DNA of 15,221 bases. It comes from DAIMZM01 sp036733985. GTDB lineage: Bacteria > Bacillota > Dehalobacteriia > UBA4068. Below, one piece after another: positions 1-7,072 of this stretch. The position numbers and the translations under genes were made by a program. Below the pieces are notes generated by a model. It was not told the DNA's origin. It did not search any database and worked only from the letters and a program-made list of their open reading frames with translations. The stretch spans positions 1 to 15,221 of the forward strand of contig DAIMZM010000058.1 in assembly GCA_036733985.1 (NCBI GenBank), given 5' to 3'. Every line of letters begins with the position of its first letter. Within the stretch, counting starts at the first letter, position 1.

Positions 1-1
1 G

Positions 2-331
2 ATTATCCGGGGCGCAGGCGGTCATCTTCTTTATAAGCGCCATGACAGCATCCGGAGCGCCTTAAGCGCGGTGCTGGGCCGTGAGGAATTGCGCCTTATC
101 TACAGCGGCGGCGGCAATCCGCAGGTGGCGGCCAGGGAGCAGTGGAACGACGCCACCAATACCCTATGCGTCTCCCCAGGCAAAGTCATCGTCTATAACC
201 GTAACGACGTTTCCAACCGCTGCCTGCAGGAACATGGGATCGAGATCATCCCCCTGGAAGGCAGCGAGCTGGTGCGGGGGCGAGGCGGCCCGCGCTGCAT
301 GAGCATGCCGCTGTTTCGTGAACGGATATAG
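2..331 (+). CDS. arcA: Arginine deiminase, C-terminal part (5' end outside window)
   Basis: This is the last 109 codons of arginine deiminase, the cytoplasmic enzyme that hydrolyses L-arginine to citrulline and ammonia, the first step of the ADI pathway. The frame is open from base 2 to the TAG at 329-331. The tail carries the family motif GRGGPRCMSMPL; its cysteine, codon 296-298 and 11th residue from the C-terminus, is the catalytic nucleophile in this family. Upstream, GAGGHLLYKRHDS and the WNDATNTL stretch are also typical of the enzyme's C-terminal half. The next gene, catabolic ornithine carbamoyltransferase, starts 46 bases downstream with its own ribosome binding site, the usual arcA-arcB order. 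The N-terminal substrate-binding residues lie outside the window and cannot be checked. The identification is firm. Confidence 0.95.
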   Translation: MIRGAGGHLLYKRHDSIRSALSAVLGREELRLIYSGGGNPQVAAREQWNDATNTLCVSPGKVIVYNRNDVSNRCLQEHGIEIIPLEGSELVRGRGGPRCMSMPLFRERI

Positions 332-377
332 CGTTTCAGATTAAGATAAGCGCCCGCATATAAAAGGAGATATCATT

Positions 378-1367
378 ATGGCGATCAATTTGAAAGGCAG
401 AAGCTTTCTGTCTATCATGGACTTTACGCCGGCGGAAGTACGTTATCTGCTGGACCTGTCCCATGATCTGAAAGCGAAGAAACGTATCGGGGGGCAAACC
501 AAGCTGCTGGCCGGAAAAAACGTGGTGCTGCTGTTTGAAAAGGCCTCCACGCGCACCCGCTGTGCCTTCGAGGTGGCCGCCATGGACGAAGGCGCAGGCG
601 TCACTTTTCTGGACGCCAAGTCTTCCCAGATGGGCAAGAAGGAATCCCTGGCCGATACCGCCAAGGTGCTGGGCCGCATGTATGACGGTATCGAGTACCG
701 GGGCTATGATCAGCAGGTAGTAGAGGACCTGGCTAAATATTCAGGCGTCCCGGTATGGAACGGCCTCACGGATACCGACCATCCCACCCAAGCGTTGGCG
801 GATATAATGACTCTGGAAGAGAACGCCGGGAAGCCGCTTTGCCGATGCAAGCTGGTATTCTGCGGCGATACCCGCAACAATGTGGCTTATTGCCTGATGT
901 ATATCTGCGCCAAGCTGGGTATTCATTATGTGGGCTTGGGCCCGAAGGAATTGGCGCCGGCCCCGGAAGTCTTGGCGCGCTGCCTGGCAGTTGCGGAGGA
1001 AACCGGCGCGGCCTTTGACATTACCGAGGATCCGGCTGCGCTCTTAGGCGCGGACGCCGTCTATACCGATGTCTGGGCTTCCATGGGCGAAGAGGATAAA
1101 ATCCCCCAACGGGTGCGGCTGCTGACGCCTTTCCGTGTCACCAAAGCGCTGTTTAGTGCCACGGGAAACCCGGAATGTATCTTCCTGCACTGTCTGCCCG
1201 CCTTCCATGACTTCGAGACCGTCATGGCCAAGGAACAGATGGCAAAGGGCTATGATATCCGCGAAGTTACTGACGAGGTATTCTTAAGCCCCTTGGCCAA
1301 GCAGTTCGACGAAGCGGAAAACCGGCTGCATACCATTAAGGCCGTGATGGTAGCCACCATAGGCTGA
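378..1367 (+). CDS. arcB: Ornithine carbamoyltransferase (catabolic type)
   Basis: A 329-residue ornithine carbamoyltransferase, the usual family length. Visible motifs are the carbamoyl-phosphate loop STRTR at residues 57-61, HPTQALAD from residue 135, the ornithine-side DVWASMGE from residue 231, and HCLPAFHD from residue 271 with the catalytic cysteine. The ATG at 378 follows AAGGAGA at 364-370 with a 7-base spacer. Because it directly follows arcA, the likely direction is phosphorolysis of citrulline to ornithine and carbamoyl phosphate, which a carbamate kinase would use to make ATP; no carbamate kinase gene is in the window. A biosynthetic argF role cannot be excluded from sequence alone, and the catabolic label rests on context. 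The family is certain. Confidence 0.95.
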   Translation: MAINLKGRSFLSIMDFTPAEVRYLLDLSHDLKAKKRIGGQTKLLAGKNVVLLFEKASTRTRCAFEVAAMDEGAGVTFLDAKSSQMGKKESLADTAKVLGRMYDGIEYRGYDQQVVEDLAKYSGVPVWNGLTDTDHPTQALADIMTLEENAGKPLCRCKLVFCGDTRNNVAYCLMYICAKLGIHYVGLGPKELAPAPEVLARCLAVAEETGAAFDITEDPAALLGADAVYTDVWASMGEEDKIPQRVRLLTPFRVTKALFSATGNPECIFLHCLPAFHDFETVMAKEQMAKGYDIREVTDEVFLSPLAKQFDEAENRLHTIKAVMVATIG

Positions 1368-1385
1368 TGGGCCGGGCGCGGCTTT

Positions 1386-1404
1386 CCTGGCCGAGCCGGC
1401 CAGG
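1386..1404 (+). other. Intercistronic hairpin in the arc operon
   Basis: Perfect 8-bp inverted repeat, CCTGGCCG and CGGCCAGG around a 3-base loop, in the 108-base gap between arcB and the next gene. No T-run follows, so it is not a convincing intrinsic terminator. It may mark an RNA processing or stabilising site; this is inference. Confidence 0.4.
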
Positions 1405-1475
1405 GCAAGTCCCGCGTCCTCCCATTGCCTGGCGTTATCTTTAGCATAGATCAGAGGATGAGGGGAGCGAATTTG

Positions 1476-2564
1476 ATGTTTCAAATGCCAAAATACCAGC
1501 CTCCGGATTTTAGCCGGCAAAAGTTCCGCGACGCGCCTGATGTGAAAATTGCTTTGGCAGAGCAGGACGGCGTGGTCCCGGACCATTACCATAGCACCTC
1601 CATGTACCCCGAATACTTCAAAATCAATGGGAGTTGGCTGCTGGCGGAAGAAAGCCGCATGGACAGCGCCGTGCTTTTGCGGGAAAACGGCCGCCTGGAT
1701 GTGGTGGAAATGCGTAATGTCAAGCGTGGCGACCGGGTGCTGCTGGGGCGCAGCGAAAACTGCGAAGAGGGCATTTTTGTTCATACCCGGGGTTTTGCCA
1801 GAGAAGAAGATCTGGCGGATAACTTTGTCTTCCGCAGCAACCGTTCCCGGGAAACAGCTTATTCCAAAGACTATGACACCCTGTATAAGCTGCTCAGATA
1901 CGAGCGGGAACATGGCAATATCCTTTGGGTGATGGGCCCCGCTTTTGCCTTTGACTCCGACGCCCGCCGGGCCATGCAGCGGTTGGTGGAAGCGGGCTAT
2001 GTGGATGGTTTATTAGCCGGCAACGCGCTGGCAACCCATGATTTGGAGGCGGGGCTTTTGGGTACGGCCCTGGGGCAGGATATCTATACGCAAAAATCCC
2101 GGCCTAACGGCCATTATAATCATCTGGACGTCTTAAACCTGGTACGGCGCAGCGGTTCAATACCGCAATTCATGATCGATCACAATATCCGAGACGGCAT
2201 CATCTACGGATTGGTTCAGCAGGGGATACCCTTTGTGCTGACCGGCTCGATCCGGGACGACGGCCCCTTGCCGGAAGTTATTGCCGATGTTTATGAGGGG
2301 CAAACGCAAATGCGGGCTTTGGTACGCAAAGCGACCACGGTCATCTGTCTGGCGACGCAGCTGCATACCATCGCCACCGGGAATATGACGCCCTGTTTCC
2401 GGGTAGTAGACGGCGAGGTCCGCCCCCTCTACATCTATTCCGTGGATATTTCCGAATTTGTGGTCAACAAGCTGTTTGACCGGGGCTCATTAAGCGCCAT
2501 CACCATGGTCACAAACGCCCAGGACTTTATTGTCCATACGGCAAAAGGCGTCGGCGTATACTAA
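1476..2564 (+). CDS. TIGR00300/LOR-SDH-domain protein, probable ornithine cyclodeaminase (archaeal type)
   Basis: A 362-residue protein of the TIGR00300 group, which shares a conserved region with bifunctional lysine-ketoglutarate reductase/saccharopine dehydrogenase and with the C-terminal half of the cyanobacterial arginine-catabolic enzyme AgrE/ArgZ. Members have been linked to deamination of ornithine to proline. Recognisable stretches are MPKYQPPDF near the start, HSTSMYPEYFKI at residues 39-50, a glycine-rich segment from residue 151 (WVMGPAFAFD) and the SRPNGHYNHLDVLN block at 208-221. An earlier in-frame ATG at 1425 exists, but I chose ATG 1476 because AGGGGAG at 1461-1467 lies 8 bases before it and the family usually begins close to MPKY. 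It follows arcA and arcB on the same strand, so ornithine from the ADI pathway is the obvious substrate. Family assignment is good; the exact reaction is inferred. Confidence 0.8.
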   Translation: MFQMPKYQPPDFSRQKFRDAPDVKIALAEQDGVVPDHYHSTSMYPEYFKINGSWLLAEESRMDSAVLLRENGRLDVVEMRNVKRGDRVLLGRSENCEEGIFVHTRGFAREEDLADNFVFRSNRSRETAYSKDYDTLYKLLRYEREHGNILWVMGPAFAFDSDARRAMQRLVEAGYVDGLLAGNALATHDLEAGLLGTALGQDIYTQKSRPNGHYNHLDVLNLVRRSGSIPQFMIDHNIRDGIIYGLVQQGIPFVLTGSIRDDGPLPEVIADVYEGQTQMRALVRKATTVICLATQLHTIATGNMTPCFRVVDGEVRPLYIYSVDISEFVVNKLFDRGSLSAITMVTNAQDFIVHTAKGVGVY

Positions 2565-2658
2565 GACGGCTATCACTACGAATAACGGTAACGTATGAGC
2601 AGATGAACGATGCCCTTGAGGGTATCAACAGGCCATAGGTAAATAATCTGGAGAATAA

Positions 2659-2691
2659 GCAAACCCCCCGCCTTCAAGGCGGGGGGTTTGC
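2659..2691 (+). terminator. Hairpin terminator after the arginine operon
   Basis: A perfect inverted repeat, GCAAACCCCCCGCC and its complement around a 5-base loop, 95 bases after the stop of the last arginine gene. The stem is very GC-rich with an A/T base of three pairs, so the U-tract is short (TTT). Nothing coding runs into it from the right. The rest of 2565-2873 shows no gene; I see only a small GC hairpin near 2699-2712. Confidence 0.75.
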
Positions 2692-2873
2692 TGCAGGCCT
2701 GCTGCGGCAGGTCTCCTACCAGATAGGCCTACAACACCAGACATTCCGGCGCCGGTTCCGTCAGGGCCGTAACGATCGATATCAATGGTTAGCGAACCGG
2801 AGAAGATCATGATAAAATAATGACGATCCGCCGAAGGCCAACCGCTAATGCAGCTGGGAAGGGAGGAAGCCGT

Positions 2874-3165
2874 TTGCAAAAACAGATCCCTGTCCTGTCG
2901 CTTTTTACCCTGGTGTCGCTCTCTTTCCTGACCACGGATGTGCTTCTGACCGACCGGGCCCTGCGCCTGCTGGGCGAGCATCGGGCGGTGCTGGCTTACT
3001 CAAGCGCCATGCTCATGCTGGGCGTGGGCTTTTCCCTCTTCCCCCTCCTCTACCGGAGTGCGGCCCGCCGGACAACAAAAGACGCTGCTGGGCGCGGGCT
3101 TTCTTACCAGCGTTACCGCGCTGCTGTTTCTTATTATGACGCCTAGCAGCGTCACCGTGTCAGGA
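2874..3165 (+). pseudogene. Frameshifted remnant of a membrane protein
   Basis: A TTG at 2874, preceded by GGGAGG at 2861-2866 with a 7-base spacer, opens a reading frame with two hydrophobic segments, LSLFTLVSLSFLTTDVLL and VLAYSSAMLMLGVGFSLFPLL. After LLYR near 3055 the hydrophobic coding potential moves to the +1 frame, where a third membrane-like stretch follows (LLGAGFLTSVTALLFLI, about 3085-3138). The original frame ends at a stop near 3144. Membrane-like sequence in two adjacent frames points to a single-base indel. The segment might come from the last helices of a transporter, but I cannot name the family. It runs without a stop into the S-layer-like remnant, so the two appear joined by a deletion. 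Confidence 0.55.
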
Positions 3166-4150
3166 TCCTTCCTGGCTGAGGCAATGATCGTGACCGCTTT
3201 TGACAGAGACGAACCCACGGACATCACAGTGACCGCCGGCGGCGGCGCGGATGCCGGTGAGCGCGGCTCCGTCTGCGTCCCGTGGGCTGATCCGGCCGTC
3301 AACGGCCCGGATGTCATCCGGGAAACTGCGGGCAAAGGTACGGGCGATTTCTCCGCCAAGCTGACCAGCCTTGCGGCCAATACGGTCTATCATGTACGCG
3401 CCTACGCCGTCAACAGCGTAGATACGGCCTACGGTGTGGACAGGACGTTTACCGCCAACTCCGGGAACGGCACGGGCGGAGGCGCGGCCTACAGCGCCGG
3501 CATTAAGACGGGAGGCGTCATAACGGATATGCTGCCTGTGACGGTGAACGGCGCGACCGGCGCTGCCGGCCTGAGCGCTGCTCAAGCGGCAAAGCTATTC
3601 CGTGCTGGGGACGCCGCCGTCATCATGCCGGCTATTCCCGGCGCCGGCGCCTACCGGCTGGAACTTCCCGTGTCAGCGCTGACCGGCGGGCGTTACCCTG
3701 GAGCAGGGCGAGGCCGCGGGTCTGACAGAGGCGGAAAAGGCGGCGATCGGGAGCCGCCCCCTGATCCAGCTCACCCTGACGCTGGACGGCGTACCGGCCC
3801 GGTGGAACAACCCCGGGGTGGCGATTCCCTATACGCCCACGGCGGAGGAGCTGAACCATCCCGAAAGCGCCGTTATCTGGTATCTGGACGGCAGCGGCCA
3901 GCTTATCAGTGTGCCGAACGGGCACTACAATGCGGACATGGGCAGCGCCTACTATACCGACTATCTCCCGGCAGCGAAGCGGTTGGGCGTCACGGATGGT
4001 CCTGGCGGCAACCGGTTCTGGCCGGAGCAGGCCGTCAGCCGATAGGAGATGTTCGCCCTGCTGTATAGCACCCTTAAAGCCGGCGTGATCTCCGGCAGGG
4101 GCGGCAGGCTCCTGCCGGATGCCGCCGCCTCCCGCTTCGAGGCCGGTAAA
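3166..4150 (+). pseudogene. Degraded S-layer/SLH-domain protein with Fn3-like repeat
   Basis: Remnant of a large cell-surface protein. In the first frame (to about 3690) there is an Fn3-like or bacterial-surface repeat with the consensus-like stretch LTSLAANTVYHVRAYAVNS, then a Gly-rich linker. Near 3690 the frame shifts; the second frame gives VTLEQGEAAGLTEAEKAA, PYTPTAEELNHPESAVIWYL and VPNGHYNADMGS, typical of the region before SLH domains. This jumps straight into an SLH module (AAKRLGVTDGPGGNRFWPEQ), where a TAG at 4043-4045 replaces the glutamine normally found before EMFALLY. Coding-like sequence continues in frame after the TAG (FALLYSTLKAGVISG). SLH domains anchor proteins to cell-wall polymers, but this copy cannot yield an intact protein: I count one frameshift, one nonsense codon and a probable deletion between NADMGS and the SLH part. 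Confidence 0.75.
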
Positions 4151-4154
4151 ACAA

Positions 4155-4205
4155 AAGAGCACCCGCTGGCAGCGCAGGTGATCCTGGCCGACAGCGGGTG
4201 CTCTT
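4155..4205. repeat. Long inverted repeat after the S-layer remnant
   Basis: A perfect 14-bp inverted repeat, AAGAGCACCCGCTG and its complement, separated by 23 bases. It directly follows the decayed S-layer gene, so it may be that gene's old terminator; there is no good T-run on either strand. The 23-base loop is longer than in a typical intrinsic terminator. Confidence 0.5.
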
Positions 4206-4264
4206 CGTTGTTATGATGATATTTACTTATGTGTTGTTCCTGGCAATAGGTTGCCGTCGGCACA

Positions 4265-4300
4265 GAGGAGCCCATATGCGTAATGTTTGTGGGCTTCCTC
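4265..4300 (-). terminator. Possible terminator downstream of the YaiI/YqxD gene
   Basis: Inverted repeat GAGGAGCCCA and TGGGCTTCCTC with one bulged base and a 15-base loop, starting 6 bases past the stop codon of the minus-strand gene at 4306. A T-rich stretch follows on the plus strand rather than on the minus strand, so it could serve either direction or neither. Confidence 0.35.
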
Positions 4301-4305
4301 CATTT

Positions 4306-4752
4306 TCATTGTGAATTTTCCTTACTGTCCAACAGACAGGTAAGCGCCGTATAAAATTGCTCATCCTGAACCGCGGATCTTTTCCTGGGTCCTTTCAGCC
4401 TGCCGCCTGAGTTACGGATTTTTCTGGCGGTATGGCGGGCCAGGAGAAGCGCATCGATGTTACCGGCGCTGTATTCCATTCCGTCCTGATTGATCACGAC
4501 GGCGTTTTTTGCCAGGCACATGGCGGCAAGGCCGTAATCCTGGGTAATAACGATATCGCCGGGAGAAACGCGATTGACCAGCGCAAAGTCTACGCTGTCG
4601 GCCCCCTTCGAAAAGGTCAGCGTCGTTGCCCCGTCCTTTTCTAAAACGTGCGCGATATCACATAGAATGAAGCACGCGATATGCCGTTCTTCCGCTATCC
4701 CCACCGTGGCATCCACCACCGGACAGCCATCGGCGTCAATCAGTATTTTCAT
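4306..4752 (-). CDS. UPF0178 (DUF188) family protein YaiI/YqxD
   Basis: A 148-residue member of the YaiI/YqxD family, with the N-terminal MKILIDADGCPV, the central ITQDYGLAA motif near residues 69-77, and the basic patch RKIRNSGGRLKGPRKR towards the C-terminus. All are family hallmarks, and the length is normal. The DADGCP and TQDYGL acidic residues resemble PIN-like nuclease folds, but as far as I know no activity has been firmly shown for the family. The ATG is preceded by AGGA with about 7 bases spacing. It lies 77 bases downstream of the FAD oxidoreductase gene on the same strand and could be cotranscribed with it; there is no clear functional link. Confidence 0.92.
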   Translation of the reverse strand: MKILIDADGCPVVDATVGIAEERHIACFILCDIAHVLEKDGATTLTFSKGADSVDFALVNRVSPGDIVITQDYGLAAMCLAKNAVVINQDGMEYSAGNIDALLLARHTARKIRNSGGRLKGPRKRSAVQDEQFYTALTCLLDSKENSQ

Positions 4753-4829
4753 GATCAGTTCCTATGAACATCATAAGCATTATGCGAAATCAGATAAGGT
4801 TATTTTCAGAGTACAATCCTCCAACCCGC

Positions 4830-6314
4830 TTATTCCTCACTGACAAATAGCGTACCCGTATCACGGCATAGGTACTGAACAGCCGTCCGGCCAGTCATCA
4901 GCGCAACGGGGAGACCACCGGGGGGCATCATACGCTGCCCCGCGAAGTATACGCCGGACAACCCATCGATCACAGCCGGGTAGCTCTTCATCTTCATGCT
5001 TGGCGTCATTTCAGTCATCCAGGAACCTTTCCAGTTGCCGCAGTAGCGTTCATAGGTTAACGGTGTTGCCACATCCCAGACCTCTACCTGCCCTTCGGTT
5101 TCAGGAATCAACTTGGACAACGCCTCTGTCACCACACCGGCCAACTTTTGTTTTTCATCCGCATATCTATTCTCTTCTTTTGCTTTTTTCCAAAAATCGT
5201 AGGTATCGCCGTCTAAGATAATCGTAAGAGCGGTTTTTCCTTCAGGAGAATAAACCGGGTCAGACGCATAGTTGTTGACGCTCAGGTATTCATATTTTTG
5301 TTCCGCCAAGGAAATCGGCTGCTGAAGCTTGAAAACAAGACCCTTCTGGTATTTCTTCAAGTCAGCCTTTATGCCGAAGGATAGAAAGGTCGCCATCGTC
5401 GGCTCGGTCACAGCCTGCATTTCCTCCAGCCAGGGCGCTTTGGGCGGCGTGTCAAACAGACTGTCGATCGACATGGTATCGGCTGTGATAATCACGGCGT
5501 CGGCAGGCATGTTTTTGCCGTCCGCCAGCACACCAATTGCTTTGCCGTTTTCAACGATAACCCGGTCGCCTCTTGTGTTTAAAAGAAGTTCACCGCCCAG
5601 GGACTGGAAGGTATCAACGATTCGGCCGACGAATGGCAATGATCCGCCTTCGGGTAAGCCGCCGTCACCCCGGGCAAGCGTACCCATGGTGAAAAACAGT
5701 GGCGCCACACCGGTCTTTTCGCTGGTCAAGGCGCGGAGCATGTCGCGTAACCCCTCATGGGTGAATCTGCTGACATACGCATCCCTGGAAACTTTTGAAA
5801 AGGAACCCATGATTCGCAGAGCGGAAACGGCGCTGAAAAGCAGGGAAATCGGCAGACGGATCTTTTTTGTCACTTTGACCCCCCGCAGGTCGGTAACAGG
5901 CATAGCCAGGTTTTTCACTTTGCGGATGTTGTTGCATAGCGCTTTTATCTCTTTTGCATCCGCAGGGGACAAGGAAATCAAGTGTTTTTCTGTGGTATCC
6001 ACATCCCTGTAGAAACGGATAGGCGTGCCTTTGTCGTCATATTCTATGAATGGTTCGGAATAGTGGATCTGAACGCTGTCGTTCAGCGCCCCCATCGTAC
6101 GCCACATCTTATGAATAGGTTCTTTTTTATCGGAACCCGTCAGCCAATGCATACCGCCCTCGAACAGATAACCGCCCCGCTTCCACGAGGTGCAGTTCCC
6201 GCCCGCTATGCTATGGCTTTCCAAAACAGTAACGTCAAAACCGCACCTTAAAGCATAAATACCCGCGCTAAGCCCCGCAATGCCGCCCCCGATGACGATA
6301 ACCTTCTTTTTCAT
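4830..6314 (-). CDS. FAD-dependent oxidoreductase, phytoene desaturase (COG1233) type
   Basis: A 494-residue flavoprotein. The N-terminus KKKVIVIGGGIAGLSAG is a classic FAD-binding Rossmann motif (GxGxxG), followed by an acidic strand end (TVLES). The C-terminus has GVYFAGQRMMPPGGLPVALMTG, the second FAD-contact region typical of the phytoene desaturase/carotenoid isomerase-like superfamily. The ATG at 6314 is chosen over an upstream TTG because AGGAGG sits 6 bases before it. No other carotenoid gene is nearby, so the substrate is unknown; many anaerobes carry such proteins without carotenoids. A 47-codon ORF with its own promoter ends 28 bases upstream, so the two are probably one transcript. 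The superfamily is certain, the substrate is not. Confidence 0.85.
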   Translation of the reverse strand: MKKKVIVIGGGIAGLSAGIYALRCGFDVTVLESHSIAGGNCTSWKRGGYLFEGGMHWLTGSDKKEPIHKMWRTMGALNDSVQIHYSEPFIEYDDKGTPIRFYRDVDTTEKHLISLSPADAKEIKALCNNIRKVKNLAMPVTDLRGVKVTKKIRLPISLLFSAVSALRIMGSFSKVSRDAYVSRFTHEGLRDMLRALTSEKTGVAPLFFTMGTLARGDGGLPEGGSLPFVGRIVDTFQSLGGELLLNTRGDRVIVENGKAIGVLADGKNMPADAVIITADTMSIDSLFDTPPKAPWLEEMQAVTEPTMATFLSFGIKADLKKYQKGLVFKLQQPISLAEQKYEYLSVNNYASDPVYSPEGKTALTIILDGDTYDFWKKAKEENRYADEKQKLAGVVTEALSKLIPETEGQVEVWDVATPLTYERYCGNWKGSWMTEMTPSMKMKSYPAVIDGLSGVYFAGQRMMPPGGLPVALMTGRTAVQYLCRDTGTLFVSEE

Positions 6315-6342
6315 AGCAATCCTCCTTCTAATATGCAATTAT

Positions 6343-6486
6343 TCAACATAGAGTAACAAAGGATAGGGTATAAATTGTACTAAGGGGGGCGGGAGATAAA
6401 TCCCGGCCAATCCAAGGCAGGCAAAAACGCTTAAGCATTTCCAGGTAATATTGGCAATGCGATAAGTCTATATGAAACTCTTTCAT
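6343..6486 (-). CDS. Small ORF (47 codons) upstream of the FAD oxidoreductase
   Basis: From ATG at 6486 to TGA at 6343-6345, 47 codons, starting MKEFHIDLSHCQYYLEMLKR. GGGG at 6495-6498 lies 8 bases before the ATG as a possible ribosome binding site, and a near-consensus promoter ends just upstream. The peptide has three cysteines, an amphipathic-looking first half and a more hydrophobic C-terminal end. I do not recognise it. It may be a small protein, a leader ORF that couples translation to the oxidoreductase, or the surviving N-terminus of a truncated gene. Support comes from signal placement rather than homology. Confidence 0.4.
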   Translation of the reverse strand: MKEFHIDLSHCQYYLEMLKRFCLPWIGRDLSPAPLSTIYTLSFVTLC

Positions 6487-6503
6487 CGTTTCAACCCCTT
6501 TTT

Positions 6504-6532
6504 AGTATAGCACGATCTCATAGAAAGTGTAA
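6504..6532 (-). promoter_or_regulatory. Sigma-A-type promoter for small ORF and FAD oxidoreductase
   Basis: On the minus strand, TTACAC (-35), a 17-base spacer ending TGC, and TATACT (-10) form a strong extended -10 promoter. The expected start of transcription near 6497 leaves only about a dozen bases before the ATG at 6486, so the ribosome binding site would be at the very 5' end. Confidence 0.65.
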
Positions 6533-6543
6533 TAGTGATCATC

Positions 6544-6567
6544 GGCGGAACATAATTGATATCCGCC
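6544..6567. repeat. Inverted repeat upstream of the promoter (possible operator)
   Basis: GGCGGA and TCCGCC separated by 12 bases, placed 11 bases upstream of the -35 box at 6527-6532. The position would suit a regulator site, but a 6-bp repeat is weak evidence. Confidence 0.25.
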
Positions 6568-6756
6568 TTATACCAGAACATACGCGCATTTAAACCGGCT
6601 TCGTTTTTAATTCCCACATAGCTTTTGATTAAAACTATCTGGTCGGCTTACTGCTAGGCCATTGGCGGTTCGAGCACGAAAACCGTGACTCAAACCCATT
6701 TTTGCATCCTTCATTCTGCCTTCCAAGATTCAGGCGGTTTTTGCCGTATATAGGCT

Positions 6757-6795
6757 GATGCAGCAGCATGCATTTTGCCTGCTGCATCATTTTTG
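6757..6795 (+). terminator. Orphan terminator-like hairpin
   Basis: GATGCAGCAG and its exact complement around a 12-base loop, followed by ATTTTTG on the plus strand. This is the form of an intrinsic terminator, yet no plus-strand gene lies before it. The stretch 6568-6756 holds nothing I can identify as coding. Confidence 0.55.
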
Positions 6796-6806
6796 TCGGC
6801 CTAATA

Positions 6807-6847
6807 TGGTGACGCGTATGGGATTCCCCTGCGGGCCGGGGAATCCC
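6807..6847 (-). repeat. Copy of tRNA-Glu 3' end joined to a perfect palindrome
   Basis: Bases 6807-6826 (TGGTGACGCGTATGGGATTC) repeat exactly the 3' end of the tRNA-Glu gene at 6899-6918, from the T-loop through CCA. Similarity continues past the CCA with a shared GGCC and TAAT pattern. The copy runs into a perfect 10-bp inverted repeat (6820-6829 and 6838-6847) with an 8-base loop. It lacks the rest of a tRNA. It may be a remnant of a duplicated tRNA gene or of an integration at the tRNA 3' end. Confidence 0.7.
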
Positions 6848-6859
6848 CTGAACAATGCC

Positions 6860-6889
6860 AAAATTAAAACCCCGGCAAAACCGCCGGGG
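6860..6889 (-). terminator. Intrinsic terminator of the tRNA operon
   Basis: On the minus strand CCCCGGC, a 6-base loop, GCCGGGG and then TTTTAATTTT, 9 bases after the tRNA-Glu CCA. Shape and position are what is expected for an intrinsic terminator. Confidence 0.85.
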
Positions 6890-6898
6890 CCTTAATTT

Positions 6899-6974
6899 TG
6901 GTGACGCGTATGGGATTCGAACCCATGAATGCCAGCGTGAAAGGCTGGTGAGTTAACCGTTTCTCCAACGCGCC
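6899..6974 (-). tRNA. tRNA-Glu (anticodon TTC)
   Basis: A 76-base cloverleaf read on the minus strand. The acceptor GGCGCGT pairs with ACGCGTC, the anticodon stem CCAGC/GCTGG holds the loop CTTTCAC with anticodon TTC, the T-arm is ATGGG TTCGAAT CCCAT, and the 3' CCA is encoded. It lies 3 bases after tRNA-Met in the same transcript. Part of its 3' end is duplicated about 92 bases further on. Confidence 0.97.
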
Positions 6975-6977
6975 AGA

Positions 6978-7053
6978 TGGTAGCGGTGACTGGATTTGAA
7001 CCAGTGACACCCCGGGTATGAACCGAGTGCTCTGACCACTGAGCTACACCGCC
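6978..7053 (-). tRNA. tRNA with CAT anticodon, probably elongator tRNA-Met
   Basis: A 76-base cloverleaf on the minus strand starting GGCGGTGTAGCTCAG. The anticodon stem CTCGG/CCGGG holds the loop TTCATAC with anticodon CAT, and the encoded CCA ends at 6978. The acceptor pairs perfectly from its first base, which argues against an initiator tRNA; the body matches the usual elongator methionine tRNA. A lysidine-modified isoleucine tRNA also has CAT and cannot be fully ruled out. Confidence 0.92.
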
Positions 7054-7072
7054 AAGGAAACGCCGCTTTTCT

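Noticed and set aside
1425..1475. Earlier ATG start for the TIGR00300 protein
   Set aside because: The extra 17 residues do not look like the family N-terminus, and the good ribosome binding site serves ATG 1476.
1284..1913. Minus-strand open frame of 209 codons
   Set aside because: It overlaps arcB and the TIGR00300 gene on the other strand, both strongly supported.
3632..4162. Minus-strand open frame of 176 codons
   Set aside because: It is antisense to the S-layer remnant, whose plus-strand frames show real SLH and Fn3-like motifs.
5329..6012. Plus-strand open frame of 227 codons
   Set aside because: It is antisense to the FAD oxidoreductase and has no start signal or motif.
6316..6400. 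MerR-type or closer promoter for the FAD oxidoreductase
   Set aside because: TTGTTA and GCATAT can be paired at 17 bases but would place the start on top of the ribosome binding site; the promoter at 6504-6532 is far better.
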